Notes: generated by a model not told the origin, from the letters alone. Counted from the first letter of the stretch, positions 51,117 through 59,628 are shown. The stretch is 64,000 bases of DNA from VFMC01 sp040398525 (GCA_040398525.1 JBBATY010000002.1:145304-209303); one strand, 5' to 3'. A program made the numbers and translations.

Positions 51117-51128
51117 CGATGCCCGCAC

Positions 51129-51134
51129 TAGGTT
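51129..51134 (+). promoter_or_regulatory. -10 hexamer TAGGTT for pafA
   Basis: TAGGTT followed by exactly 6 nt and ATG 51141, so pafA can be transcribed apart from the pxp genes. Confidence 0.55.
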
Positions 51135-51140
51135 GTCCGC

Positions 51141-52499
51141 ATGGAGCGGCGCATCTACGGGCTCGAGAACGAGTATGGCGTCACATGCACGCTCCGTGGC
51201 CAGCGGCGCCTGAGCCCCGACGAAGTCGCTCGGTACCTCTTCAGACGGGTCGTCAGCTGGGGTCGGAGCAGCAACGTGTTCCTCCAGAACGGGGCGCGCC
51301 TCTACCTCGACGTCGGGTCGCACCCCGAGTACGCGACGCCCGAGTGCGACAACGTGTACGACGTCGTCGTCCACGACAAGGCCGGCGAGCGAATCCTCGA
51401 GAGCCTTGTCGAGTCCGCAGAGCAGCGCCTTCGCGAGGAGGGCATCCGTGGCACGGTGTACCTGTTCAAGAACAACACCGATTCGGCCGGGAACAGTTAC
51501 GGCTGCCACGAGAACTATCTCACCAGCCGCGACGACGAGCTCGGGCACTACACCGAGGTGTTGATCCCGTTCCTCGTCAGCCGGCAGATCTTCACCGGGG
51601 CGGGAAAGGTGCTGCAGACCGCCCGCGGCCCGCTCTACTCGATCGCCCAGCGGGCCGAGCACATCTGGGAGGGTGTCTCGAGCGCCACCACCCGGAGTCG
51701 GCCGATCATCAACACTCGCGACGAGCCGCATGCCGACGCCGAGCGCTACCGACGCCTGCACGTCATCGTCGGCGACTCGAATATGAGCGAGTACTCGACC
51801 TTCGTGAAGGTCGGCTCGGCTGCGTGCATGTTGCGCATGCTCGAGGACCCGTCGGTCGTCCTCCGCGACCTCACCCTCGAGAACCCGATCCGGGCGATCC
51901 GCGACATCAGCCATGACATGACGTGCCGTCGGCGTGTCCGGCTGGCGAACGGGCGCGAGGTGAGCGCCCTCGACATCCAGCGCGAGTACCTCGACCGGGC
52001 CCTGCGGTACGCCGACACCAAGGGCTTCCCGCCGCTCGAGCAGCGGGCGCTGGAGATGTGGGAGCACTGCGTCACGACGATCGAGAACGACCCGCTGAAG
52101 CTCGACCGAGAGGTCGACTGGGTCATCAAGCACCGGCTCATCGAGGCCTATCGCGAGCGCCACGGCCTGACGCTCGGCGATCCCCGGGTGCAGTTGCTCG
52201 ACCTGCAGTACCACGACATCAGCCGCGAGCGCAGCCCGTTCTACAAGCTGCAGGACCGCGGCCTGGTCGAACGGATTTGCTCCGACGCCGACATCGAGCT
52301 CGCTGTCGACCAGCCCCCGCAGACGACGCGGGCACGTCTGCGCGGCGAGTTCATCCGGCGGGCCAAGGAGCGTAAGCGCGACTACACGGTCGACTGGGTC
52401 CACCTGAAGCTCAACGACCAGGCGCAGCGGACCGTGCTGTGCAAGGACCCCTTCAAGAGTCGCGACGAGCGGGTCGAGAAGCTGATCGCGTCGCTCTAG
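51141..52499 (+). CDS. pafA: Pup--protein ligase PafA
   Basis: 452 residues. Phosphorylates the C-terminal Glu of Pup and transfers it to substrate lysines. Start RRIYGLENEYGV; LDVGSHPEYATPECD, LFKNNTDSAGNSYGCHENYL and NTRDEPHADAERYRRLHVIV show the glutamine-synthetase-like active site shared with Dop. It is separated from prcA by pxpABC, an insertion not seen in the usual mycobacterial layout. No pafB or pafC follows. Confidence 0.97.
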   Translation: MERRIYGLENEYGVTCTLRGQRRLSPDEVARYLFRRVVSWGRSSNVFLQNGARLYLDVGSHPEYATPECDNVYDVVVHDKAGERILESLVESAEQRLREEGIRGTVYLFKNNTDSAGNSYGCHENYLTSRDDELGHYTEVLIPFLVSRQIFTGAGKVLQTARGPLYSIAQRAEHIWEGVSSATTRSRPIINTRDEPHADAERYRRLHVIVGDSNMSEYSTFVKVGSAACMLRMLEDPSVVLRDLTLENPIRAIRDISHDMTCRRRVRLANGREVSALDIQREYLDRALRYADTKGFPPLEQRALEMWEHCVTTIENDPLKLDREVDWVIKHRLIEAYRERHGLTLGDPRVQLLDLQYHDISRERSPFYKLQDRGLVERICSDADIELAVDQPPQTTRARLRGEFIRRAKERKRDYTVDWVHLKLNDQAQRTVLCKDPFKSRDERVEKLIASL

Positions 52500-52511
52500 A
52501 GCCCATCGACC

Positions 52512-53573
52512 ATGCCGTCGTTCCGTACTCAACGCGTCGTCGAGATCCTCGAGGCTCGGCCCGGTATCCAGCGCGTCGGCCTCGACGACGATTCGCGTGC
52601 CTACGCGTTGACGGCGTTGATCGGGCCCGTCTCCGTCGGAGACGACGTCGTGGTGAACACCACGGCTGTCGATCTCGGCTTGGGGACGGGTGGCTGGCAC
52701 GTGGTGCACTGGAACCTCGCCCACCGCCACCTGCACCTCCCGGGCCCGGGGCACATCATGAAGGTGCGCTACACGAGCCTTCAGGCCGATACCGGAGCTG
52801 CCGAGGAGTCCGACGCCGGCGCGTCCGCAGCCGACCCCGACGCGCCCCTGCCCGACCTTGGGGGTGTCCCGGTGCTGGTCGGCAGTCTGCACAGCCAGCT
52901 GGGTGTGGCTGCCGTCGTCGTCAAGAGCCTGCGGCCGGACCTGCGGGTGTCGTACGTGATGACCGACGGCGCTGCCCTCCCGCTGGCGATCAGCGATCTG
53001 GTCGCTGGTCTCGTGGGACGGGGACTGCTCGACGGAACCGTTACCGCCGGACATGCCTTCGGTGGCGACCTCGAGGCGGTCAGCGTGCCCTCGGCCATCC
53101 ATCTCGCCGTCGAGCGTCAGCGCGCGGATGTGGTGATCTGCGCCATGGGGCCGGGAGTGGTGGGCACGGCGAGCCCGCTCGGCACCACGGCGACCGAGGT
53201 CGCGTCGATCGTCATTGCGGCTCAGGCGCTCGGTGCCCGCCCGGTGGTGATGTGCCGGGCAAGCAGCGCCGATCCGCGCGAGCGCCATCACGGCCTCAGC
53301 CATCACACTCGCACCGCCCTTCACCTGACCCCGATCCCCGTCGACGTCGTGCTGCCTCCCGAGCTCGGTGCGGAGGCAGCAGCGCTGGCACCTCACCGTG
53401 CGCAGGTGGTCGATCCACCCGACGTGGGTGCCATGCTGCGCGACGTCGACCTGCGCATCACGACGATGGGGCGTGGGCCCGACGTCGACCCGTTGTTCTT
53501 CAGAGCCGCTGCCGCAGCGGCCTGCCATGCAGTGAGCTCGGTGGGCATGTCCGATACGGTGGGGGCGCCATGA
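52512..53573 (+). CDS. DUF3866 family protein
   Basis: 353 residues, cytosolic. Visible are VGDDVVVNTTAVDLGLGTGGWHVVHWNL, GHIMKVRYTSLQ, VVICAMGPGVVGTASPLGTTATE and HHGLSHHTRTAL. These match DUF3866, an actinobacterial family often near proteasome genes, with no known activity. A glycine-rich core and several conserved His/Asp residues suggest an enzyme (inference). It begins 12 nt after pafA and overlaps lepB by 4 nt, so it is co-expressed with both. Confidence 0.82.
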   Translation: MPSFRTQRVVEILEARPGIQRVGLDDDSRAYALTALIGPVSVGDDVVVNTTAVDLGLGTGGWHVVHWNLAHRHLHLPGPGHIMKVRYTSLQADTGAAEESDAGASAADPDAPLPDLGGVPVLVGSLHSQLGVAAVVVKSLRPDLRVSYVMTDGAALPLAISDLVAGLVGRGLLDGTVTAGHAFGGDLEAVSVPSAIHLAVERQRADVVICAMGPGVVGTASPLGTTATEVASIVIAAQALGARPVVMCRASSADPRERHHGLSHHTRTALHLTPIPVDVVLPPELGAEAAALAPHRAQVVDPPDVGAMLRDVDLRITTMGRGPDVDPLFFRAAAAAACHAVSSVGMSDTVGAP

Positions 53574-54169
53574 CTGTCGACCCGGATCTCGATGCCCTCG
53601 CCGCGGTCGACGCGACATTGCGCGCCAACCCAGGCAAGCGTCGGATCAACCCGGTCATCGAGTGGGTGCTCGTGGTGGTCGTGGCGATCTCGTCGGCGTT
53701 GTTGGTGCGCGCCTATGTGGTGCAGCAGTTCGCCGTCGAGGGTGAGTCGATGATCAACACGCTCCAGAACGCTGACCGAGTCCTCGTCAATCGCCTCAGC
53801 TACCGACTCCACGAACCGGGCCGCGGTGATGTCGTCGTCCTGAAGCGGTTCGACGGCGCAGCAGAGGAACGCGACCTCATCAAGCGGGTCGTCGGCCTGC
53901 CGGGCGAGACGATCGAGTTCCGGTCGTGCATCGTGTACGTGAACGGGAACGCACTCATCGAGCCCTACATCGACCCCGACATCCAGGCTCGCGACGGATG
54001 CGGCGGAGATCAGGCACCGCTCGTCGTCCCACCCGAGACCGTCTACGTCCTGGGCGACCATCGTGGGAAATCGAGCGACAGCAGGGTGTTCGGTCCCGTC
54101 GCGGACCGGATGTTGATCGGGCGGGCCTTCGTCATCATCTGGCCGATGAGCGACTGGGGCTGGCTCTAG
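53570..54169 (+). CDS. lepB: Signal peptidase I
   Basis: 199 residues. Removes signal peptides after Sec or Tat export. One N-terminal transmembrane helix (VIEWVLVVVVAISSALLVRAYV) precedes the catalytic Ser60 in VEGESMINTL and general base Lys105 in LIKRVVGLPGE. The final GDHRGKSSDSRVFGPV box is standard. It fits the export theme of the region (tatBC downstream). It converges directly with the GDPD gene: the two stop codons are adjacent. Confidence 0.95.
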   Translation: MTVDPDLDALAAVDATLRANPGKRRINPVIEWVLVVVVAISSALLVRAYVVQQFAVEGESMINTLQNADRVLVNRLSYRLHEPGRGDVVVLKRFDGAAEERDLIKRVVGLPGETIEFRSCIVYVNGNALIEPYIDPDIQARDGCGGDQAPLVVPPETVYVLGDHRGKSSDSRVFGPVADRMLIGRAFVIIWPMSDWGWL

Positions 54170-54901
54170 TCAGCCCTGACGGGGGAGCGATCCGATCTCG
54201 GCGCGGTAGGCGTCGACCATGCGGTCGACCCAGTCGCTGTACACCCCGTCGAGCCCCATCCGCAGCGACGGCCGCAGGACGTCGTGGTGCTGCATGTCCC
54301 AGCCGAACGCGACCCGGTCGAACCGGTGGAACAGGGCGACGAGCCCGCCATTCCAATCGGTGTGATGGAGGTTGATGCCGTCGATCCCCTGATCGGCGAG
54401 GAGCGCTGCCCGTCGCTCTGGCCCCTCCTTGAGACGCGAAAGGCGGGTCGAGTCGATCAGCTTGGCCCCCTGGCCGCGCAGCGGGAGGAGGTGCTCCCAC
54501 ACGGGGGCACACAGCCAGAGCCGCTCCAGCAGGTCCGGGGCCGCCTCGCGGGTGACGGCGATGACGGCTGGACCGGTCTCGGGTGCCTTCAGATCGAGCG
54601 AGAGGCTGTAGGCCGAGCCACAGTGCTCGTAGAGCTCGCTCAGGCTTGGGATGTGGCTCGGGAGCTCAGCTCGCCGGAGCTCGGCGATCGGACGCTTCTT
54701 GATCCGACCGGCCACAACACCGTCGTGGTCGAGGACCGGAATGCCGTCGGCGGTGAGCCAGACGTCGCTCTCCAGGCCTGTCGCGCCGAGCCGCAACGCC
54801 AGGCTGAAGGACTCCAGCGTGTTTTCGGGCGCATGCGCTCGGGCGCCACGGTGGGCGAAGGCGATCGGGTCGTCGAGCAGGGAGGGGAGGCGCTGCTGCA
54901 C
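54170..54901 (-). CDS. Glycerophosphodiester phosphodiesterase family protein
   Basis: 243 residues. The TIM-barrel signature is AHRGARAHAPENTLESF (catalytic His-Arg and ENT), followed by LESDVWLTADGIPVLDHD with the metal-binding Glu/Asp. No signal peptide, so a cytosolic UgpQ-like enzyme that releases glycerol-3-phosphate from deacylated phospholipids is expected. GTG 54901 has a CACACT box 6 nt upstream. Confidence 0.88.
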   Translation of the reverse strand: MQQRLPSLLDDPIAFAHRGARAHAPENTLESFSLALRLGATGLESDVWLTADGIPVLDHDGVVAGRIKKRPIAELRRAELPSHIPSLSELYEHCGSAYSLSLDLKAPETGPAVIAVTREAAPDLLERLWLCAPVWEHLLPLRGQGAKLIDSTRLSRLKEGPERRAALLADQGIDGINLHHTDWNGGLVALFHRFDRVAFGWDMQHHDVLRPSLRMGLDGVYSDWVDRMVDAYRAEIGSLPRQG

Positions 54902-54907
54902 GTGGCC

Positions 54908-54913
54908 AGTGTG
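54908..54913 (-). promoter_or_regulatory. -10 hexamer CACACT for the GDPD gene
   Basis: CACACT on the minus strand, followed by 6 nt and GTG 54901; a CANNNT variant. Confidence 0.35.
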
Positions 54914-54975
54914 GCAGCGGATCGAGGTGACACCACAGTCCGTGTCGCCGCTGCAGAGCGCAAGGGCATCTCTTC

Positions 54976-54981
54976 TAGACT
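54976..54981 (+). promoter_or_regulatory. -10 hexamer TAGACT for tatB-tatC-helY
   Basis: TAGACT followed by exactly 6 nt and GTG 54988. Confidence 0.55.
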
Positions 54982-54987
54982 GACAAC

Positions 54988-55491
54988 GTGTTCAACTTCT
55001 CCGGCAGCGAGATCATCTTCCTGCTCTTGGTGGCCCTCATCATCCTCGGCCCGGAGAAGTTGCCCGACGCGGTGCGGTCGTTCGGGCGAACCTATTCCGA
55101 GTTCAAGAAGATGACGACGGGCTTTCAGAGCGAGCTCAAGCAGGCCCTCGACGAGCCGATGCGCGAGATGCGTGAGACCGCTGATGCCATCAAGCAGGCA
55201 GCGAACTTCGACGCTGCCGCCGACCTGCTCGAGGGCAAGAAGGCCCCTCCGGTGCAGTCGGCGCCAGCGCCATTCCCGGCGGCGCCCCCGGCTGTTGAGC
55301 CGGACGCTGAGCCTGCNNNNNNNNNNNNNNNNNNNNNNNNNNNNNNNNNNNNNNNNNNNNNNNNNNNNNNNNNNNNNNNNNNNNNNNNNNNNNNNNNNNN
55401 NNNNNNNNNNNNNNNNGAGCCTGCTGTCGAGGCGTCTGTCGAGCCGGCGGCCGATGCCGAGCAGACGCCTCCTGAGGCGCCGGCCTCATGA
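54988..55491 (+). CDS. tatB: Sec-independent translocase protein TatB/TatA (internal assembly gap)
   Basis: The visible N-terminus FNFSGSEIIFLLLVALIILGPEKLPDAVRSFGR is a transmembrane helix, GPEKLP hinge and amphipathic helix, the TatB form of the TatA/B family. A helical segment and an Ala/Pro/Glu tail follow. The tail is interrupted by 100 Ns; with exactly 100 bases the frame stays open on both sides, but the true length is unknown. The stop overlaps tatC by 4 nt. TatA versus TatB cannot be finally settled because no second gene is visible. Confidence 0.85.
   Translation: MFNFSGSEIIFLLLVALIILGPEKLPDAVRSFGRTYSEFKKMTTGFQSELKQALDEPMREMRETADAIKQAANFDAAADLLEGKKAPPVQSAPAPFPAAPPAVEPDAEPXXXXXXXXXXXXXXXXXXXXXXXXXXXXXXXXXXEPAVEASVEPAADAEQTPPEAPAS
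55309..55424 (+). repeat. Direct repeat GAGCCTGC on both sides of the gap
   Basis: The last 8 bases before the Ns (55309-55316) and the first 8 after them (55417-55424) are identical and encode Glu-Pro-Ala. A repetitive Glu-Pro-Ala-coding tract in the TatB tail probably broke the assembly here. Confidence 0.7.
55317..55416. other. Assembly gap of 100 N
   Basis: A run of exactly 100 N, the conventional length for a gap of unknown size. It lies within the low-complexity tail of tatB. Confidence 0.99.
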
Positions 55492-56294
55492 AGACCCCGT
55501 TCAGCAAGGACGACCGGCCCACCGCGGCGACGCCGGACGATCAGATGACGCTCACCGAGCACCTCGCCGAGCTGCGGGTCCGGATCATCCGCGCCCTGCT
55601 CGCCGTGACGATCGGGATCGTCGTGATCCTGGCGTTCTACAACCCGCTGCTCGACTTCTTGCTTCGCCCGTACCGGAACCTGTGCGAACTGCAACCCACC
55701 TACTGCGAGCTCAGCGACGGCAACATCATCTCCACCGATGCCGTGGCCGGGTTCACCACCCGTCTGTCGGTCGCGCTCTACGGCGGCATCCTTCTGGCCC
55801 TACCGGTCATCATGTGGCAGATCTGGCAGTTCATCGTGCCGGCCCTGCATGCCCGCGAGAAGAAGTACGCCATCCCGTTCATCCTGTCGTCGATCGTGCT
55901 GTTCATCCTTGGCGGCTTGGTCGCCTACCTCACCCTCGAAAAGGCACTCGAGTTCCTCATCTCGTGGTCGGGCGAGGCCGTCCAGACCATTTACGCAGTC
56001 GACAAGTACATCCGCCTCGTGGGCCTGATGATCGCCGCGTTCGGGATCTCGTTCGAGTTCCCGGTGCTCCTCGTGTTCCTGCAGATCGTGGGGGTGCTGA
56101 CACCGCAGACGCTCATCAAGGGGTGGCGCTACGCCATTTTGACCGTGTTCGTCATTGCGGCGGTGATCACGCCGAGCGGCGACCCGTACAGCATGTTGGC
56201 CCTGGCGCTGCCGATGACGCTGTTCTATCTGCTCTCGGTGCTCATCGGGTACCTCTTCCAGCGCCGAAAGCGTGCTGCTGGAGCCACGAGCTGA
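55488..56294 (+). CDS. tatC: Sec-independent protein translocase TatC
   Basis: 268 residues, six predicted transmembrane helices. TatC binds twin-arginine signal peptides. The N-terminal cytosolic MTLTEHLAELRVRIIRAL is the conserved signature, and FGISFEFPVLLVFLQ and the ITPSGDPYSMLALALPM segment are typical. It overlaps tatB by 4 nt and is followed by helY after 15 nt, as in mycobacteria. Confidence 0.96.
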   Translation: MKTPFSKDDRPTAATPDDQMTLTEHLAELRVRIIRALLAVTIGIVVILAFYNPLLDFLLRPYRNLCELQPTYCELSDGNIISTDAVAGFTTRLSVALYGGILLALPVIMWQIWQFIVPALHAREKKYAIPFILSSIVLFILGGLVAYLTLEKALEFLISWSGEAVQTIYAVDKYIRLVGLMIAAFGISFEFPVLLVFLQIVGVLTPQTLIKGWRYAILTVFVIAAVITPSGDPYSMLALALPMTLFYLLSVLIGYLFQRRKRAAGATS

Positions 56295-56309
56295 CGGCAG
56301 GCTGCTGAC

Positions 56310-58982
56310 GTGCGTGCCGACCGGGCCGAACTGATCGGGCACTACGGGTTCGCCCTCGACGGGTTCCAGGTCCAAGCCGTCGACGCCCTCGATGCCGGCA
56401 ATTCCGTGCTCGTCGCTGCGCCGACGGGAAGCGGCAAGACCGTGGTGGCCGAGTACGCCATCGAGGTCGCCCGCAGGAGTGGGCGCCGAGCGTTCTACAC
56501 GGCTCCGATCAAGGCCCTGTCGAACCAGAAGTACCACGATCTCGTCGCCCGTTACGGCGCCGATCACGTCGGTCTGCTCACTGGCGACAACTCGATCAAC
56601 GGTGAGGCGCCGGTGGTGGTGATGACCACCGAGGTGCTGCGCAACATGATCTACGGCCGCAACCGTGCCCTCGACCAACTCGACGTGGTCGTGCTCGACG
56701 AGGTCCACTTCCTGCAGGACACCTATCGGGGGCCCGTGTGGGAGGAGGTCATCGTCCACCTGCCGATCTCGGTCCGGCTGGTGTGCCTGTCGGCGACGGT
56801 GAGCAATGCGCAGGAGCTGGCCGATTGGATCTCGACGGTCCGCGGTCCCACCAAGGCGGTGGTCGAGGAACGTCGGCCCGTCCGCCTCGAGAACATGTAC
56901 TTCGTCGGCGACCGCACCCAGGACCGGATGCACCTCCTGCCGGTGCTGGTCGGGGGGCGGCCGAACCAGCAAGCCCTCCGCATCGACGGTGAGGCTGCGC
57001 GAGCTCCGCGTGGTGGCCGTGGCCGTCGGGGCACCACAGGTCGACGCAAGCTGTACACGCCCTCGCGTCTCGACGTCGTCGAGATGCTCGAGCACGAGGG
57101 CATGCTTCCGGCGATCCACTTCATCTTCAGTCGCAACCAATGCGATGAGGCGGCCCGCGCGACGCTCGCCGCCGGAGCGCGGCTCACCACCGGCGACGAG
57201 CGAGACCGGATCCGGGCGATCGTCGACGAACGGCTGGGCGGGCTCGACCCGGCCGACCTCGCCGTGCTCGGCTACGGGCAGTTCCTCGCTCAACTGGAGG
57301 CAGGCGTTGCCGCGCATCATGCCGGGATGGTGCCCCCGTTCAAGGAGGTCGTCGAGGCGTGCTTCGCTGAGGGCCTGGTGAAGGTGGTGTTCGCTACCGA
57401 GACCCTGGCGGTGGGCATCAACATGCCCGCCAAGTGCGTGGTGATCGAGAAGCTCACCAAGTTCACGGGCGATCACCACGCGTTCCTCAGCCCCGGTGAA
57501 TACACGCAGTTGACCGGACGCGCCGGGAGGCGAGGGATCGACGAACTGGGCCACGCAGTGGTGCTGTGGAGCCCCTTCGTGCCGTTCGATCAGGTGGCGG
57601 CCCTTGCGAGCAGTCGTGTCTTCCACCTCAACTCGGCGTTCCGGCCGACCTACAACATGGCAGCCAACCTGGTGCGTACCTACACCAGCGACCGGGCCCA
57701 CCACCTGCTCAACCTGTCGTTCGCGCAGTATCAGGCCGACCGCGACGTGGTGAGGCTCGAGGCTCGTCTGGAGCGCCGTCGCAGCTATCTGCGCGAGGTC
57801 ACCGAGGCATCGCACAGCCCGTACGGTGATATCGACGAGTACCGACGGATGCTGGCGCGGAGCGAGCCCGGGACGGGCCGGCCGCCGGCGTCGATCGGTC
57901 GTGACGACCCGGTCACCCTGGCGATGCTTCGCCTTCGCCCTGGCGACATCGTGCATGCCGAAAAGGGCAAGTACGTCGGCAGGGTGGCCGTCGTGGCCAC
58001 GGCGCACCGCAAGAACGGCATCCGCCTGACCGGGATCACCGTCCGCCGCGACCTTGTGCAGCTGACTGCGGACGACTTCGACCAGCCGCCTCGGGCCATC
58101 GGCCACCTCGAGCTGCCAGCCGAGTTCGCGCCCAACAACCACCACTACCAGCGGGTTGTCGCCGATCGGCTCGATCGCGCCGAGGTCGAGCCGACACCGC
58201 CGCGTCGACGCGGGATGGTTGCCCCCGACCTCGACCCTGTCGACCACCCTGTCCAACAGGACCCGGATCTCGAGGAACGCCTCCGTGCCGCGAATCAGGC
58301 GGCACGCCTCGCCCGCGAGATCGACGAGCTCCAGCAGCGTATGCGGGGCCGCAGCCAGACGATTTCGCGGGATTTCGACCGGGTGCTGCGCATCCTCGAG
58401 AACTGGGGCTACGTCGACGGTTGGTCGCTGACGCCATCGGGGGAGATCCTGGCCCGAACGTTCCACGAATGCGACCTCCTGGTGGTCGAGTGCCTTCGCC
58501 AGGGCCTGCTCGACGATCTCGACCCGGCCGTGCTCGCGGGTGTCGTCTCGGTCTTCGTCTACGAGCACCGCAGCCCCGAACCACCGCCCCAGCCATGGTT
58601 TCCTTCGCCGACGGCACGCCGTCGATGGCAGCGGATCAGCGCAGTGAGCTCCGAGCTGCAGGCCGTCGAAGCCGACGCAGGCCTCAGCGAGCACCGAGCC
58701 CCGGATCCGACGTTCGTCGCCGTGGCATTCGCCTGGGCAGCAGGGGAGGGGTTCGCCGATGTGGTCGAGGCCGAGGAGCTGAGTGGGGGTGACTTCGTGC
58801 GGACGACCAAGCAGCTCATCGATCTGCTCCGGCAGCTGGCGCTGATTGCGCCGAATCCAGCGACCCGCCGCGCGGCCGAGCAGGCTGCCGGGCAGCTGTT
58901 CCGAGGTGTGGTCGCGGCATCGTCGGCGGTCGAGCACCGTCCCGAGGGCGAGGGGGCCGACGATGACCGTCCGGAAGGGTGA
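56310..58982 (+). CDS. helY: Ski2/Mtr4-like DEAD/DEAH-box RNA helicase HelY
   Basis: 890 residues. The superfamily 2 core has Walker A APTGSGKTV (38-46), TAPIKALSNQK (motif Ia), DEVH (130-133), LSATVSN (motif III), TETLAVGINMPAK and QLTGRAGRRGID (motif VI). A basic insert (ARAPRGGRGRRGTTGRRK) precedes helicase domain 2, and the C-terminal half is a DSHCT-type helical domain. Probably acts in RNA processing or degradation. The tatC-helY order is conserved in actinobacteria. It overlaps the next gene by 20 nt. Confidence 0.92.
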   Translation: MRADRAELIGHYGFALDGFQVQAVDALDAGNSVLVAAPTGSGKTVVAEYAIEVARRSGRRAFYTAPIKALSNQKYHDLVARYGADHVGLLTGDNSINGEAPVVVMTTEVLRNMIYGRNRALDQLDVVVLDEVHFLQDTYRGPVWEEVIVHLPISVRLVCLSATVSNAQELADWISTVRGPTKAVVEERRPVRLENMYFVGDRTQDRMHLLPVLVGGRPNQQALRIDGEAARAPRGGRGRRGTTGRRKLYTPSRLDVVEMLEHEGMLPAIHFIFSRNQCDEAARATLAAGARLTTGDERDRIRAIVDERLGGLDPADLAVLGYGQFLAQLEAGVAAHHAGMVPPFKEVVEACFAEGLVKVVFATETLAVGINMPAKCVVIEKLTKFTGDHHAFLSPGEYTQLTGRAGRRGIDELGHAVVLWSPFVPFDQVAALASSRVFHLNSAFRPTYNMAANLVRTYTSDRAHHLLNLSFAQYQADRDVVRLEARLERRRSYLREVTEASHSPYGDIDEYRRMLARSEPGTGRPPASIGRDDPVTLAMLRLRPGDIVHAEKGKYVGRVAVVATAHRKNGIRLTGITVRRDLVQLTADDFDQPPRAIGHLELPAEFAPNNHHYQRVVADRLDRAEVEPTPPRRRGMVAPDLDPVDHPVQQDPDLEERLRAANQAARLAREIDELQQRMRGRSQTISRDFDRVLRILENWGYVDGWSLTPSGEILARTFHECDLLVVECLRQGLLDDLDPAVLAGVVSVFVYEHRSPEPPPQPWFPSPTARRRWQRISAVSSELQAVEADAGLSEHRAPDPTFVAVAFAWAAGEGFADVVEAEELSGGDFVRTTKQLIDLLRQLALIAPNPATRRAAEQAAGQLFRGVVAASSAVEHRPEGEGADDDRPEG

Positions 58983-59577
58983 GGCCTGGGGGAGCGTCGG
59001 GCTGGCGCCGGAGGAGATGCTGACGGCGGTCAACGACCGAGAGCTGCGGCACATCGTGCGCGCCGCGATGGTGGACGGGAGACAGCCACCACCGGTCGGT
59101 CTCCTCGGTGGCGACATGATGCGAGCAGTGGGCGGGTCGGGTGATCCGGAACGCTTCGCCGGCGAGGTGGCGATCCTGCCGGTCGACGTGCTGCGGGTCG
59201 AGGTGGACGGGGCCGTCGAGTGGTGCTGTAGCCATGTCGTCGCTCGGCGGAGCTGGTGGCGTGGCGAGATCGTCGCCGCGATGAACGCCCAGCACATCGG
59301 TTCATGGGACGTTGCGCCGCGGGCCCATCCCGGCGACGGCAAGGTCGATGTGGTCCGTGCCGATCCGGCGATGTCGTGGCGCGACCGGGCTCGGGCCCGG
59401 GGACGGCTGGCGCACGGTACCCATGTGCCCCATCCTCACATCGAGGTCCGACAGCGTTCCGAGGTCGAACTGCAGTTCCTCCATCCGCTCCGCCTCGAGC
59501 TCGACGGTGAGGCCTGGATGTCGGCGTCGTCCGTGCGGATCGTCGTGCTGCCCGATGCGTTGACCGTGGTGGTCTGA
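58963..59577 (+). CDS. Diacylglycerol-kinase-like protein lacking most of the catalytic domain
   Basis: 204 residues. The C-terminal beta-sandwich has the DAG-kinase/YegS pattern: VAPRAHPGDGKVDVVRADP, HVPHPHIEVRQRSEVEL and LELDGEAWMSAS. Upstream, VGLLGGDMMRAVGG may be a remnant of the GGDGT nucleotide motif, but the rest of the normal 300-residue enzyme is missing. A full-length DAG-kinase-like gene commonly sits next to tatC/helY in actinobacteria. ATG 58963 overlaps helY by 20 nt. A lipid-binding or inactive role is inferred. Confidence 0.65.
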   Translation: MTVRKGEAWGSVGLAPEEMLTAVNDRELRHIVRAAMVDGRQPPPVGLLGGDMMRAVGGSGDPERFAGEVAILPVDVLRVEVDGAVEWCCSHVVARRSWWRGEIVAAMNAQHIGSWDVAPRAHPGDGKVDVVRADPAMSWRDRARARGRLAHGTHVPHPHIEVRQRSEVELQFLHPLRLELDGEAWMSASSVRIVVLPDALTVVV

Positions 59578-59600
59578 GCCGTCTCGCTCTGTTGCTCGTT

Positions 59601-59626
59601 GCTCGCCGACGTGCGCTGAGGCGAGC
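59601..59626. terminator. Inverted repeat before the M20 gene
   Basis: Perfect 7-bp arms GCTCGCC and GGCGAGC with a 12-nt loop, between the DAG-kinase-like gene and the next promoter. It could end the tatB-tatC-helY transcript or be an operator, as it abuts the -10 box; no T-tract. Confidence 0.3.
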
Positions 59627-59628
59627 GG

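Noticed and set aside
55800..59342. A 1180-residue open frame antisense to tatC and helY
   Set aside because: Shadow of strongly biased codons; the sense strand carries all helicase motifs.
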